64,000 nucleotides of DNA from Mycobacterium sp. GA-2829 (GCF_001499965.1 NZ_LQIT01000014.1:50109-114108), one strand, 5' to 3'. Shown: positions 53,596 to 63,604, numbered from the stretch's first letter. The notes: generated by a model not told the origin, from the letters alone. A program made the numbers and translations.

Positions 53596-53920
53596 CCGCG
53601 CCGGCGTGCGCTTGCGGTTGTGTACATGCCGGTGTCCCGACGGCGCTTGGGCGTTTCGCGGACTGGCTACGATACCGCCCGGCACTGTTGCTCGTCTCGT
53701 CAGTGGAGTTTGCCGGCTTGAAGCCCGGACGCCGCGACCGTCGTAATGGCCGCCATCCTCCACAAACTGGTTGTCGCACAGGGGATATTGGTACCGATAC
53801 TATACTTATGTCAGTTCGCTCGTGAAAAGAGTTGTGTCACAACAGATTTATATAGGGTGTATCGTCTTCCGGTTTTGGGCACAGGCTCCCAAATGCCGCG
53901 CGGTGAGGACGCCCTCGGGG
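53596..53920. other. AT-rich boundary region
   Basis: 325 bp without a gene. The part from 53800 to 53880 is unusually AT-rich for the window and is a possible element boundary between the integrase island and the mmpL cluster. Confidence 0.3.
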
Positions 53921-54559
53921 TCATTTTCGCTTCGTGGGTCCGCTGGTCCCGCTGCCTGCTCCATACACCGCGGGCAGCACCAGGGTGTCGATGACTTGGC
54001 GGACAAAGGCGGCGTCGACGTTGTGCCCACTGATCACCCGCAGGAGTCCCATGGCGGTGAGCGCGTCGGCAACGAGCGACCAGTTCCTTTCGGCGATCTC
54101 CCCGCGATCGACGGCTTGGCGCAGGATCGCGCTCACCACTCGCCGACCCTTGAGCAGCATCAGGTCATCGAGTGCCGTTGCGAGCTCCGGATCTTGGGCT
54201 GATTCCAGCGCCACGCGTAGCACCAAGTCATTCGAAATCAGTTCGTCGTCGTTGCGTGCGGCGCGTGCGACGAGCACATCGAAATCGCCCTCGAGGCTCC
54301 CGGTGTCGGGGATGTCGTCGACGAGCAGATCGGAACGCCAGTACACGAGCGCGTCGGTGATCAGTGCCGCCTTCGACGACCACCTCCGGTAGATCGCGGC
54401 CTTCCCGACGCCCGCGCGCGCCGCGATGCCGTTCATGCTGGTGCCGTCGTATCCGCTCTCCGTTAGCTCAGCCAGCGCGGCATCCAAGATCGCCGGGTCA
54501 CGTGACCGGTCAAGGCGGCCCTGTGTGCGCTGCCGGAGTTTGGGTCCAGAGTGTGTCAT
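53921..54559 (-). CDS. TetR-family repressor
   Basis: 212 aa. Start M at MTHSGPKLRQRTQGRLDRSR with GGAGCAG. TetR HTH at about 25-70 (ILDAALAELTESGYDGTSMN, GIAARAGVGKAAIYRRWSSK). The C-terminal ligand domain is helical and has the look of Rv-type TetR_C. It follows marR by 75 bp in the same direction, so the mmpS-mmpL-marR-tetR run may be one operon. Confidence 0.8.
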   Translation of the reverse strand: MTHSGPKLRQRTQGRLDRSRDPAILDAALAELTESGYDGTSMNGIAARAGVGKAAIYRRWSSKAALITDALVYWRSDLLVDDIPDTGSLEGDFDVLVARAARNDDELISNDLVLRVALESAQDPELATALDDLMLLKGRRVVSAILRQAVDRGEIAERNWSLVADALTAMGLLRVISGHNVDAAFVRQVIDTLVLPAVYGAGSGTSGPTKRK

Positions 54560-54633
54560 CTGCTCCGATCCTGCCAGGTCGGTTCTCGCGACAACTGGCA
54601 GACTTCTCCCACCCCTTGGCTCGATGTCGGTGG

Positions 54634-55203
54634 TTATGCCCTGTTGGGGCGTCCTGCCGTCGCCGCCGCGGTCGTGCGGTCTCCGGGTGACCAACCAGTC
54701 GGGCAGCGCTCTGACGCAGCGAGCGAGTCAAGGATCCGTACGGCATCGGAGAGCGCCCGCCGCTCGTCGCCGTCGAGCGCCGTGAGCCAGCTCTCGAGGG
54801 TACACCGAGTGACCGTTGCGGACGCGGACGAAGCGGCACGCCCCTTCGTGGTCAGCTGGACAACTGCGGCTCGCGCATCACTCGCCGCGACCGACCGCCT
54901 GACATAGCCGCGCTTCATCAGACGATGCACGGCGACCGACATTGTCGGCACAGAAACACGTTCAGCTCTTGCCATGTCGGTGATCCGCATACCGTCGCAT
55001 TCGGCGAGCAACCGTACGACTGAATGCTGCGCGGTACTCAACTCGCCCGCCGCCGTCGCAGCCATATCGGTGCGTCGAACCCGAATGTACAACTTCATCA
55101 ACGCCGCATACACGGGCCCAGCCAATGCGGCGGCGTCGATTGACTGCCCTTGGTCTGGTGTCAGTCCTTCGCCAGCTGTCGACTCGTCCTGGCAGTTCGG
55201 CAT
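54634..55203 (-). CDS. MarR-family regulator
   Basis: 189 aa. Winged HTH: ELSTAQHSVVRLLAECDGMR, ITDMARAERVSVPTMSVAVH, RLMKRGYVRRSVAASDARAA, VVQLTTKGRAASSASA. It starts 15 bp after mmpL, so it is co-transcribed. M. tuberculosis mmpS5-mmpL5 is controlled by the MarR protein Rv0678; a parallel role is inferred. Its operator may be the palindrome at 58617. Confidence 0.8.
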   Translation of the reverse strand: MPNCQDESTAGEGLTPDQGQSIDAAALAGPVYAALMKLYIRVRRTDMAATAAGELSTAQHSVVRLLAECDGMRITDMARAERVSVPTMSVAVHRLMKRGYVRRSVAASDARAAVVQLTTKGRAASSASATVTRCTLESWLTALDGDERRALSDAVRILDSLAASERCPTGWSPGDRTTAAATAGRPNRA

Positions 55204-55217
55204 GGCGCGCCAATCGG

Positions 55218-58085
55218 TTACACAGTGGAATGCGGTATTTGCGCGGTCTGCGGATCCTCGGGTTCGGGTCGGGGCGGGTGTGTGATCTTGAAGGTGTTCA
55301 GCGGCCACCAGAACCAGCGTCCGAGGGCGGCGGCAATGGACGGCGTCATGAACGCGCGGACGATGAGAGTGTCGACGATGAGGCCGATGCCGATAGTCAT
55401 ACCGAGTTGGCCGACCACGCGCAAATCGCTGACGATCATGGAAGCCATCGTGAACGCGAACACCAAGCCCGCTGCGGTGACGACACGGCCGGTCGCGCCC
55501 ATACCGCGGATCATGCCGGTGTTGAGTCCGGCATGGATCTCCTCTCTGAGGCGGGACACCACCAGCAGGTTGTAGTCCGAGCCCACCGCCAGCAGGATCA
55601 CCATCGACAGCGGAATTACGATCCACTGCACACCCAGACCCAGCACGTCTTGCCACAGCAGCACCGAGAGCCCGCAGGCGGTGCCCAAAGATGCCGCGAC
55701 GGTGCCCACGATCACCAAGGCGGCGACCACGCTGCGGGTGATCAGCAGCATGATGCAAAAGATCAGGATCATCGACGCGATGATCGCGATCATCACATCG
55801 ACCTTCACCCCGTCCTGCATGTCGGCATACATCGACGCCGTCCCGGCTAGGGACACTTTCGCATTCGCCAGCGGGGTGCCCTTGACCGCATCGGCCACCA
55901 CATCCTTCATGTCCCGTACATGATCGATGCCCTCGACCGACGCCGGATCACTCTGGTGGGTGACGATGAAGCGGACAGCCTTGCCGTCCTGGGAGATGAA
56001 CATCTTCAGGCCACGCTCGAAGTCCGGGTTCTCGAACACGTCCGGGGGCAGGTAGAAGAAGTCGTCGTTCTTGGCCTGGTCGAAGAACAGGCCGATCTCG
56101 GTGGCGCCCTTGGCCAGTTCCTGCTGCTGCGCCTGGGTGCCGGCCATCACGCTGTGCGAGGCGATCATGAAGTCGCGCATCGTCTTCATCGAGTCGATCG
56201 TCGGCGGCAGCGTGGCCAGCATCTGCGGCATCAACGAATCGAGTCTGTTCAGATCGGTTGTCAGGCCACCGATCTGGTCGGCCAGCGCGTCGATCCCGTC
56301 GAGCGAGTCGAAGATCGATCGCAACGAATGACAGATCGGGATGTCGAAGCAGTGGGGTTCCCAGTAGAAGTAGTTGCGGAGCGGACGGAAGAAGTCGTCG
56401 AAATCGGCGATGTGGTCGCGCAATTCGTTGGTGGTCGCCACCATGTCGTGGGTCTTACCCACCATGTTGTGCGTGGTGTTAGTGAGCTCGGTCATGATGC
56501 CGTACATGCGTTCCATGTTGGCGATGGTGGCGCTCAACTCGTCTGCCTGCTCCAGCATCTGGGCCGAGTTCTCGTTGTTGAACTTTGCCGCTTGCAGCGT
56601 TCCGGCGTTCTGCGCGCCCAGCATGAAAGGAATCGAACTGTGGTCGATCGGTGCGCCGAGCGGGCGGGTGATGGTCTGCACTCGCTCGATGCCGCGCATG
56701 TGGACGACACTCTTGGCGACGCGGTCGATGACGAGCATGTCCGCCGGATTCCGGAGGTCGTGATCGGCCTCGAGCATCAGCAGTTCGGGGTTCATCCGGG
56801 CCTGGGAGAAGTGCCGGTCGGCCACGGCCATGGCGAGGTTGGCCGGCATATCGGCGGGGGTGAATTTCTGGTCGTTGTACTGCGGCTCGTAGGTGGTGAG
56901 GCTGACGAACCCGAGTACGGCGATCAAGCTGGTGATCACGATGATGGGTACCGGCCAGCGGACTACCGAGGTGCCCACCTTGCGCCAACCCTTGGCTGAG
57001 ATCTTCCGCTTGGGTTCGAGTAGTCCGAACCTCGAGGCCACCGTGAGCACCGCGGGAGCCAGCGTCAGCGCGGCGGCGATGATCACCAGGATCGACAGCG
57101 CGCACGGCACGGCCATGGTCTGGAAGTACGGCAGCGTGGTCATGGTCAGGCACAGGCACGCCCCGACGATGGTCAGGCCCGAACCCAGGATGACGTGCGA
57201 TACACCGTGATACGCCGCGTAGTACGCGTCTTCACGGCTGAGACCCTTCGATCGTTCCTCGTGATATCGACCCCACAAGAAGATGACGTAGTCGGTACCG
57301 GCAGCAAGGGCCAGCATGGTCACCATGCTCACCGCGTACGGGGTCAGTCCGATGAGGTTGAGATGACCGGCTGCTGCGGTGACGCCCTGCGCTGCAAAAA
57401 GTTCGAGCGCGATGATCACCATCGAGATGAGCATCGTGACGACGGAGCGGTAGATGACGAGCAGCATCACGATGATGACGCCCACCGACACCAACTCCAT
57501 CAGCGCCATGCTCTGATGCCCGGCCACACTGGTGTCCGCGTTGAGCACCGTGTTGCCGGCGACGTGCGCCTTGATACCCGGCGGCGCTGGTACGGAATCG
57601 ACGATTTGGCGTACCGCGTCCACCGCTTCGTGACTGGCGGTGGTGCCCTGAGACCCGTTGAGGAAGATCTGTACGTAGGCCGACTTCCCGTCCACGCTCT
57701 GCGAACCGGCCGCGGTCAGCGGATCGCTCCAGAAGTCCTGCACGTTCTGGACGTGTTCGTGGTCGGCCTTGAGCTTGGCGACGATCTTGTCGTAGAACTC
57801 GTGCGCGCTGTCGCCGAGTTGGTCCTCGCCTTCGAGGACGACCATCGCCGTGGAGTCGGAGTCGTACTGCTGGAACACCTTGCCGATGTTGAGCATCGCC
57901 TGGTAGGACGGCGCGTCGGTCGGGCTCAGCGGCACTGATCGGCTGGCTGCGATCTCGTCGAGTGAAGGGACCAACGCGCCAAGTAGGACCACGACGGCCA
58001 CCCAGAACAAGATGATGGGCAACGAGAGGATCCGGACCATCCGCGCGATGATCGGACGGCGCGGCTTCGAATGTGCAGTGCTCAT
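55218..58085 (-). CDS. mmpL: MmpL-family RND transporter
   Basis: 955 aa. First TM helix (PIILFWVAVVVLLGALVPSL), large outside loop with coiled-coil segment (LEQADELSATIANMERMYG), central TM bundles (LALAAGTDYVIFLWGRYHEE), then a second half (MVILLAVGSDYNLLVVSRLR) with paired GTDY/GSDY motifs that carry the proton-relay residues. MmpL proteins move lipids, siderophores or drugs across the inner membrane. The ATG overlaps the mmpS stop by 4 nt. It matches MmpS4/5-MmpL4/5 in order, but the substrate is not known. Confidence 0.85.
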   Translation of the reverse strand: MSTAHSKPRRPIIARMVRILSLPIILFWVAVVVLLGALVPSLDEIAASRSVPLSPTDAPSYQAMLNIGKVFQQYDSDSTAMVVLEGEDQLGDSAHEFYDKIVAKLKADHEHVQNVQDFWSDPLTAAGSQSVDGKSAYVQIFLNGSQGTTASHEAVDAVRQIVDSVPAPPGIKAHVAGNTVLNADTSVAGHQSMALMELVSVGVIIVMLLVIYRSVVTMLISMVIIALELFAAQGVTAAAGHLNLIGLTPYAVSMVTMLALAAGTDYVIFLWGRYHEERSKGLSREDAYYAAYHGVSHVILGSGLTIVGACLCLTMTTLPYFQTMAVPCALSILVIIAAALTLAPAVLTVASRFGLLEPKRKISAKGWRKVGTSVVRWPVPIIVITSLIAVLGFVSLTTYEPQYNDQKFTPADMPANLAMAVADRHFSQARMNPELLMLEADHDLRNPADMLVIDRVAKSVVHMRGIERVQTITRPLGAPIDHSSIPFMLGAQNAGTLQAAKFNNENSAQMLEQADELSATIANMERMYGIMTELTNTTHNMVGKTHDMVATTNELRDHIADFDDFFRPLRNYFYWEPHCFDIPICHSLRSIFDSLDGIDALADQIGGLTTDLNRLDSLMPQMLATLPPTIDSMKTMRDFMIASHSVMAGTQAQQQELAKGATEIGLFFDQAKNDDFFYLPPDVFENPDFERGLKMFISQDGKAVRFIVTHQSDPASVEGIDHVRDMKDVVADAVKGTPLANAKVSLAGTASMYADMQDGVKVDVMIAIIASMILIFCIMLLITRSVVAALVIVGTVAASLGTACGLSVLLWQDVLGLGVQWIVIPLSMVILLAVGSDYNLLVVSRLREEIHAGLNTGMIRGMGATGRVVTAAGLVFAFTMASMIVSDLRVVGQLGMTIGIGLIVDTLIVRAFMTPSIAAALGRWFWWPLNTFKITHPPRPEPEDPQTAQIPHSTV

Positions 58086-58510
58086 ACGGACTTCACCAAG
58101 CAGAAGATGAACGGTTCGACCGTGTCGGAACTGGTCCGGTCGTCGCGTACCTCACCGTCGACGGTCACCCGGCACTTGAGGTCGCTGACGCTGCGATCGC
58201 CTTGGGCCATGATGTTCGCCGACATCGACGGCAACGTCGTCACGATCGTGAATGACCACGGAAGTGGTGCGTTCTCGACGAGATGGGGCTGACCGTTCTC
58301 GTCGAGGAAGTTCAGATTCACCGCTCCCCCGGAACCAGTGACCTCATAGGTGATGTGTTTCGGGTTGAAGTTCGCGGTGATCCCCGACCCCTCGGCCGCC
58401 GCCGGTGGCGGCGCCGTGGAATCGCGGATCCGTAGGATCATGTACCCCCCCAACGCGACAACGACAGCCAGAGTCAGAGGTAACCAAATCCTCGTCAACA
58501 GCCGGAACAC
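58082..58510 (-). CDS. mmpS: MmpS-family accessory protein
   Basis: 142 aa from GTG with GGGAGA. One TM helix (RIWLPLTLAVVVALGGYMIL), then the MmpS outer beta domain (NPKHITYEVTGSGGAVNLNF, LPWSFTIVTTLPSMSANIM, CRVTVDGEVRDD). MmpS proteins act with MmpL in export of siderophore or lipid. Coupled to mmpL by overlap. Confidence 0.85.
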   Translation of the reverse strand: MFRLLTRIWLPLTLAVVVALGGYMILRIRDSTAPPPAAAEGSGITANFNPKHITYEVTGSGGAVNLNFLDENGQPHLVENAPLPWSFTIVTTLPSMSANIMAQGDRSVSDLKCRVTVDGEVRDDRTSSDTVEPFIFCLVKSV

Positions 58511-58616
58511 CGATCTCCCTAGGTCGTAGCCATTCGAACGGACCTCGTCGTCCCTCGTGACGCAGGTCCGGAACTCGAGTTCCGTCCGCTGGCCGTTCTG
58601 GACTGTACTCCATCCT

Positions 58617-58633
58617 GGTTAGATCAGCTAACC
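58617..58633. promoter_or_regulatory. operator palindrome GGTTAG-N5-CTAACC
   Basis: GGTTAGATCAGCTAACC, a 6-bp perfect inverted repeat with a 5-bp centre, about 110 bp before mmpS. Suitable in size for MarR or TetR binding. Confidence 0.55.
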
Positions 58634-58682
58634 GGCCCGCTCGCCGTCCTCGACCACGCGAACCATCACTGATGGGATCCGC

Positions 58683-58994
58683 TCACCGGACCCGGACGTG
58701 ATCGCAGCCGGCGTGGAAGGGTCGGTCACCGTGCAGGTGAAGGGCCGTTCGATTGCGGCCAATCGCCTCGGCTTCACACAACGCGCAGTCGGCCGCATTC
58801 CCCAACTCAGCCAAAGAGACGGGCGCCTTCGCGGTTGGGAACTCAAAGCTAACGGTCAGCGACGTGTTGACCCCATACGACAGTGCCCTCGCAGCAAGCC
58901 GGGCACGTACAGACTCCGCGAAGGCGAACGCCTCTCGTGGGTCGACATTCGGTGCAAGAACGTCGAATTGTCCGCCCCCGACGCGACCGGTCAC
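58683..58994 (-). pseudogene. degenerate GGDEF fragment
   Basis: GRVGGGQFDVLAPNVDPREA stands where GRxGGDEF is expected, followed by FAFAESVRARLAARALS, then SLAELGNAADCALCEAEAIG and RNRTAL, which match the end of GGDEF domains (ADxALYxAKxxGRN). The catalytic DEF is lost, and the frame lacks the front half. A dead diguanylate cyclase remnant. Confidence 0.55.
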
Positions 58995-59933
58995 TTGGCC
59001 GAAGCCCGGTTCGCCGGGGAGCGCCTCGGCAGACGTCGTCGCCGCGGAACTCTCACCGGCGTCGCCGAACTTGTCCGTTGACCTACTTGAACCAGTCCGA
59101 ATGCGCCAGAATGAGCGCGGCTGAGGCCGATCAACTCCACAGCGCGCCGGGCCAGCCCGGTCAGCGACACACCGCGTGCTGCTGCAGGCAGTGATCGACG
59201 CCGGCGTCTACCCCGACGACATCCCCGTAGACGCAATGGCACACCTGCTCACCGACTTAGTCATCCACACCGGCCGCGCTCGTCGCGGCGCCGAGACGAA
59301 GACGCAAACAGATCCGAGACGAGCTGACGAGTGCAATTCATCAGCTCACGACGGGCCTAGCCAGCCCGCCCCACGGCGAGTCGACGCCTGTCCCCGCCGG
59401 AGGCGAGCAGCCGTCAGTAGTGTCAGGCTTTTCGCGTGACACGCGGTTGAGAACGCCGCAATCCGCGGCGGACCGTTGTTCAGCACGTCCTGCGCCGCGA
59501 CCGCTCCAAGTTCGTTAAAATAGTTGCGCGACAAGTACTTAGCGTCGCAACGCGATCGTCGACGTGGAGGGCTGTTCACGGGTCATCGGCGATGCCGACG
59601 CCACGATCGCGCGCGACATCGGCGACAAGGCCCGGCTTCCTAGATGTCGATTACCGTCGACGAACAGCTGCGCCACCACCATGCCGATCAACCTCTGTCA
59701 CATCAAACCATCGGTGACCGCCGAGAACCCGATAGTTGTGAAGATTCGATCGACGTCCTCACTGATAAACACCGCCTGAGGCAACGCAATCAACCCACCC
59801 AGTTGCAGCATCGCGACCCCGCCGCCACAACAGCCTCTAGCACGACAACCGACCCGATCGCCGCCCCGATCAACTCTGGCGGCGACAGCAGGCTTAGCAG
59901 CGTCCATCCGCGCGACAGGCGAGTTGCGAACAG
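58995..59933. other. gene-poor decayed region
   Basis: About 940 bp with short frames only. A fragment at about 59176 (VLLQAVIDAGVYPDDIPVDA) may be a helical remnant, but nothing can be named. Confidence 0.3.
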
Positions 59934-60440
59934 TCACAACTGAAAACAGCTGGCGGCCGCGGTCACGACGGCGAATCCCACGGCGACGCGCCCCCGCAGT
60001 CGAGTCCAGACCGCATCCCGCTCGGTGAACCAGGGTGCGGTGACCGACAAGACCACCAGCACGACGGTGAGCGCGAGGACAGCTAGCCATGCCCACCGGA
60101 AACCATCAGCGGTAACGTGATTGAGGAACCCAACGAGCCCCGGTAGGCGCGGCCAGACGATCAGGTCGGCACCGGTGACCGCGATCCCCGCGACCAATCC
60201 GACGATCAGCAGCGGTCGCGCGGACAGCTCCTGTCGGAGCAGCCGCATCATCGCGACGGCCAGCAGCACGGCGATGATCGCCAGCACCGCAAAGGACGCC
60301 AGCGCATTTGCCTGCGCGGACCGGTAGTCATCGCTGCCGGACGACACCGAGAGCGCCGCCAGGAGGAAGGCGCGCAGCGCTGCGGCACCGAGCCCCGCTG
60401 CCACGATGGACAGCACCGCCGCCGCGAACCCGAAATGCAT
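59934..60440 (-). CDS. four-TM membrane protein
   Basis: 168 aa from MHFGFAAAVLSIVAAGLG. Four TM helices (AAAVLSIVAAGLGAAALRAF, LASFAVLAIIAVLLAVAMM, RPLLIVGLVAGIAVTGADLI, FRWAWLAVLALTVVLVVLSV). No family recognised. Divergent from the coiled-coil gene at 60599. Confidence 0.6.
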   Translation of the reverse strand: MHFGFAAAVLSIVAAGLGAAALRAFLLAALSVSSGSDDYRSAQANALASFAVLAIIAVLLAVAMMRLLRQELSARPLLIVGLVAGIAVTGADLIVWPRLPGLVGFLNHVTADGFRWAWLAVLALTVVLVVLSVTAPWFTERDAVWTRLRGRVAVGFAVVTAAASCFQL

Positions 60441-60585
60441 CCCCGCCCCTCCTCCACGCCGCCCGAGCAACCGATGCTCGCGCCGGGACCCCAGCCTATG
60501 AACACCGCGAAACCCCTCCGTGCACCAATTTCTAAGCAACGAGAACCGACCCAAATTAGCGTCGAGACCCCCACCGGCGCGCCCT

Positions 60586-60591
60586 TAGGCT
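60586..60591 (+). promoter_or_regulatory. leaderless -10 box TAGGCT
   Basis: TTAGGCTCGAAACC then ATG: TAGGCT ends 7 nt before the start codon at 60599, the usual spacing of leaderless mycobacterial transcripts. Confidence 0.6.
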
Positions 60592-60598
60592 CGAAACC

Positions 60599-61546
60599 AT
60601 GACCGCTGACCCTTACGACGAACTGGCCGCCGCGGCCACGGCGATGGTCGAGATGACCTCGGTGGGCCAACGGCTCATCGCGGCCCGGGCCCGCGCTGCG
60701 GAGTCGGCCGAACGCGCGGCCGCTGCCTACGCCCGGGTAAGGGACGAGGCGGACGACGTCGCGAAGCTCGAGTCGCTGTCACTGACCTCAATCCTCGCCC
60801 GGCTCAGCGGATCCCGCGACGACAAGCTCGCCCGTGAGGCCGCCGAACACGACGCCGCCCAATACGAGCACGCCTCCCTGCAGGCGCGCGCCGACGCCGA
60901 TCAGCGCGCCGCGGACACGCTGGCGGCCCGCTACGCCGAACTGCCCACCGTGCAGGCCCGCTACGACGCGGCACTGGCGGACAAGGAGCGCCGGCTCGTC
61001 GGCGCTGGCGGCGCGCGCGCCGCCCGGTTGAGCCAACTCGCGGAGGAACGCGGTCGGCTCACCGCCGAGCTGGCCGAGTTGGAGCAGGCCCGCGACGCCG
61101 GTCGGCGGGCCGTCGAGCATCTGGCCGCGGCGGCGGCCAAGCTCGAGAGCGCCCGATCGTGGTCGGCCTACGACACCTGGTCCGACGGCGGCGTGGTGGC
61201 CAGCCTCGTCAAGCACAACCGGCTCGACGATGTCGCGACGCGCATCCGCGACGCCGACACGGCGCTGGCGGAGTTCACCAACGAGCTGGCCGACGTCCAC
61301 ATGTCGGGGGTGCGGCTCGTCGAACTGGGCGACCTCACCCGGGTGTTCGACGTGTGGTTCGACAACATCTTCACCGACCTGGCGGTGCGCGGTCGGATCG
61401 TCGACGCCCAGGCCGCGGTGCAGCAGGCCATCGGCGGTGTGCACCGCATCCAGACCATGCTGCGCGAGCGCGCCCAGCAGCGCAGCGATCAGCTGGCGTG
61501 GCGCAACGCCGACCGGATCGAGCTGCTCAGCACGGCGGTTCTTTGA
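60599..61546 (+). CDS. long coiled-coil protein
   Basis: 315 aa, nearly all helical and Ala/Arg/Glu-rich (AARARAAESAERAAAAYARV, RLTAELAELEQARDAGRRAV). The C-terminal third is conserved-looking (LVELGDLTRVFDVWFDNIFT, IGGVHRIQTMLRERAQQR). No TM or signal. Not recognised; a scaffold or envelope role is possible. Likely leaderless. Confidence 0.65.
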   Translation: MTADPYDELAAAATAMVEMTSVGQRLIAARARAAESAERAAAAYARVRDEADDVAKLESLSLTSILARLSGSRDDKLAREAAEHDAAQYEHASLQARADADQRAADTLAARYAELPTVQARYDAALADKERRLVGAGGARAARLSQLAEERGRLTAELAELEQARDAGRRAVEHLAAAAAKLESARSWSAYDTWSDGGVVASLVKHNRLDDVATRIRDADTALAEFTNELADVHMSGVRLVELGDLTRVFDVWFDNIFTDLAVRGRIVDAQAAVQQAIGGVHRIQTMLRERAQQRSDQLAWRNADRIELLSTAVL

Positions 61547-61724
61547 GCGGCGAGCAACGCCTCTGACCAGCCATAACGGGTGTAGTCACACAGCGGATCA
61601 CGACGCACGGAGACGTGACCACCGACGCCGTGTGGCAAACTCCTCGAAGGTGCTGCCTGGTGGTGAATGCGCTGCTTGCCGGAGGCGCGGACCGCGCGGT
61701 GACAGCGAGAAGGGAAAATCAACG

Positions 61725-62894
61725 GTGACCACGAACGACCCCAACGCTCGGCCTAGCCGCTGGCCGCAAAACCCGCCCAGCGGTGGGCACCCGCAGCAAC
61801 CGAACCAAGGGCAGCGGCCCCCCGCCACCTCGCCGGACGATCCGGGGTTTCACGAGCAGAACACCCTCGAGGCCGCGCAGTTCAAACGCCCCGAGCAGCC
61901 GACCTCCCCGCCACCGCAGGGCCCGCCGACCGGGTGGCCGACCCAGCCGCCGCCTCCCCAGTGGCCCAACCAGCCGGGCGCGGCGGGGTATCCGACCCAC
62001 CCGGCGCCGGGCGGTCAGGGTTACCCGCCGCCTACCGGGCAGCCCCCGCAGCAGCCACCGGGCCGCACGTCGCCGGATCGCAAGCGGTGGGCGCTGATCG
62101 GCGGCGCCGTCGCCGCGGTCGCGCTGCTGGTTGCCGTGGCGATCATCAACTTCAGCGGCGTCGACGACGAGGGCGACGACGCGTCGACGAAAACCGCGGC
62201 GACCTCCAGCGTCAAGATGACGCCCGCGGGCCCGCGCACACCGTCGGGGCAAGCGGAGCCGGAATCGCCGAAGCGGTCACCGCAGGAGACCGCGGCGCCA
62301 CCTCCTCCCCCGCCGCCTCCGCCGGTCATCGCGCCGGAAGCGCTCGGCGGATTCCTGCTGCCGGCCGAGCAGATCGGCCAGATCATGGGGTCGCCGGGCA
62401 TGAAGGTCGGCGCGACCGACAACAACATGATCGAAGGTGACGTCACGCCCCCGAACTGCACCGGCGCATGGGGACCGGTGCACGCCAACACCTACAACGG
62501 CAGCGGCTTCACCGGGATGACCGCCCAGGCCGTGAACAACGATCCCACCCACAAGCTGGTCCAGGGGCTGGTCGCGTTCCCCAATGCCGCCGCGGCGCAG
62601 GCGTTCTACGACCGGCAGGTCGCCGACTGGAACGGCTGCAAGTTCGCCAAGATCACCGCCACCTACGGCAGCACGACCAACGGCGCCACGCTCAGCGTCC
62701 CGTCGACGACCGGCGGCATCCTGTCGCTGATGGTGGTGTCCGACACGTCCACGGTCGCGGGCATGCAGTGTGAGCGGGCGATGACGTTGCGCAACAACGT
62801 GATTGTCGACGTGCGGGCCTGTTCACCCAATATCGGCAGTTCCGGCTGGAACATCGCCCGCGACATCGGCAACAAGATCGCTCCTATGCCCTGA
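61725..62894 (+). CDS. Pro-rich membrane protein with PknH-type sensor domain
   Basis: 389 aa from GTG with AAGGGA; the long frame from 61230 is a shadow of the coiled-coil gene. Cytoplasmic Pro/Gln-rich half (1-115), TM helix (WALIGGAVAAVALLVAVAII), Pro linker, then a PknH_C-like domain (LLPAEQIGQIMGSPGMKVG, TPPNCTGAWGPV, NGCKFAKITATYG, MQCERAMTLRNNVIV, VRACSPNIGSSGWNIA) with four Cys likely in two disulfides. No kinase domain. Similar to the lipoprotein at 24.3 kb. Confidence 0.75.
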   Translation: MTTNDPNARPSRWPQNPPSGGHPQQPNQGQRPPATSPDDPGFHEQNTLEAAQFKRPEQPTSPPPQGPPTGWPTQPPPPQWPNQPGAAGYPTHPAPGGQGYPPPTGQPPQQPPGRTSPDRKRWALIGGAVAAVALLVAVAIINFSGVDDEGDDASTKTAATSSVKMTPAGPRTPSGQAEPESPKRSPQETAAPPPPPPPPPVIAPEALGGFLLPAEQIGQIMGSPGMKVGATDNNMIEGDVTPPNCTGAWGPVHANTYNGSGFTGMTAQAVNNDPTHKLVQGLVAFPNAAAAQAFYDRQVADWNGCKFAKITATYGSTTNGATLSVPSTTGGILSLMVVSDTSTVAGMQCERAMTLRNNVIVDVRACSPNIGSSGWNIARDIGNKIAPMP

Positions 62895-63194
62895 CCGCAA
62901 GGACAGGGGCCACCGTCGATTACGCCCAAAATGCCGGCCGGGGCTCTACAGCGGCGGTGTCCGCACCGTTCTCTTCCCTGAGTCGCGGTACGGGCACGCT
63001 GCCCTGCGCCACCCGTATCCGTGCGCAGGGCAGCTCCATGTCGGCGCAATGGCGCACTGTCAGTAGTTGTCGCTGAAGCCGGTGTCCTGCTTCTGCGCGG
63101 ACATTGCGCCGCACGCACCCACCCAGGGAACCAGCGGGTGGGGAGCCTATGCTTCCCACCGGCATCGACCCGAGTCGATCAGCCGAAGCACCCG
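62895..63194. other. no gene supported
   Basis: 300 bp between the sensor gene and the mobile-element remnant; nothing credible on either strand. Confidence 0.3.
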
Positions 63195-63604
63195 TCATCG
63201 TCGCCACACATGCACCTTCGCGTACTTGCGCGGCGCGTCCGCGGGCCCCTTCTCGTATTCGGTGATGTACAACGGTTTCCGCTGTGACCACTGCGGCCCG
63301 CACGCCTGTTGGCGCCAATGCCCTTCCACGGTGCACCGTGACTTGAAAGAACGCCCTGGGCTCCCGCTCGCCCGTGCATGCGGTTGTAACTCGCGGCGCC
63401 GCAGTTCGACGATCGACACCATCGACGGGGCGGCACCACCCGCGTTTCCATCGCCGGCGGGAGGCCGATCGCCGACGACGCGGATGTCGGCGACGGTGCG
63501 CTGATCCATCAGCAGCCACGTCGCGCCGAGCACCTCCACGAACTCCGACGCCTCCGGGTCGCCCTTGACTTCGGCGGTGCGCGGCACCTCGGGGTCGAGC
63601 GCCA
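63195..63604 (-). pseudogene. C-terminal part of a mobile-element protein
   Basis: Reads RTAEVKGDPEASEFVEVLG, MVSIVELRRRELQPHARASG, RCTVEGHWRQQACGPQWSQR, KPLYITEYEKGPADAP, ending VHVWRR. The pattern VVELRR...V-GHWRNQ...I-P..KGP..AP...VxVWRR is known from actinobacterial plasmid and phage proteins of unknown role. Its front is cut by the IS30 remnant. Confidence 0.55.

Noticed and set aside
61230..61724. Front part of the long frame before the PknH-type sensor gene
   Set aside because: It overlaps the coiled-coil gene out of frame and gives an Arg/Ser-rich translation.
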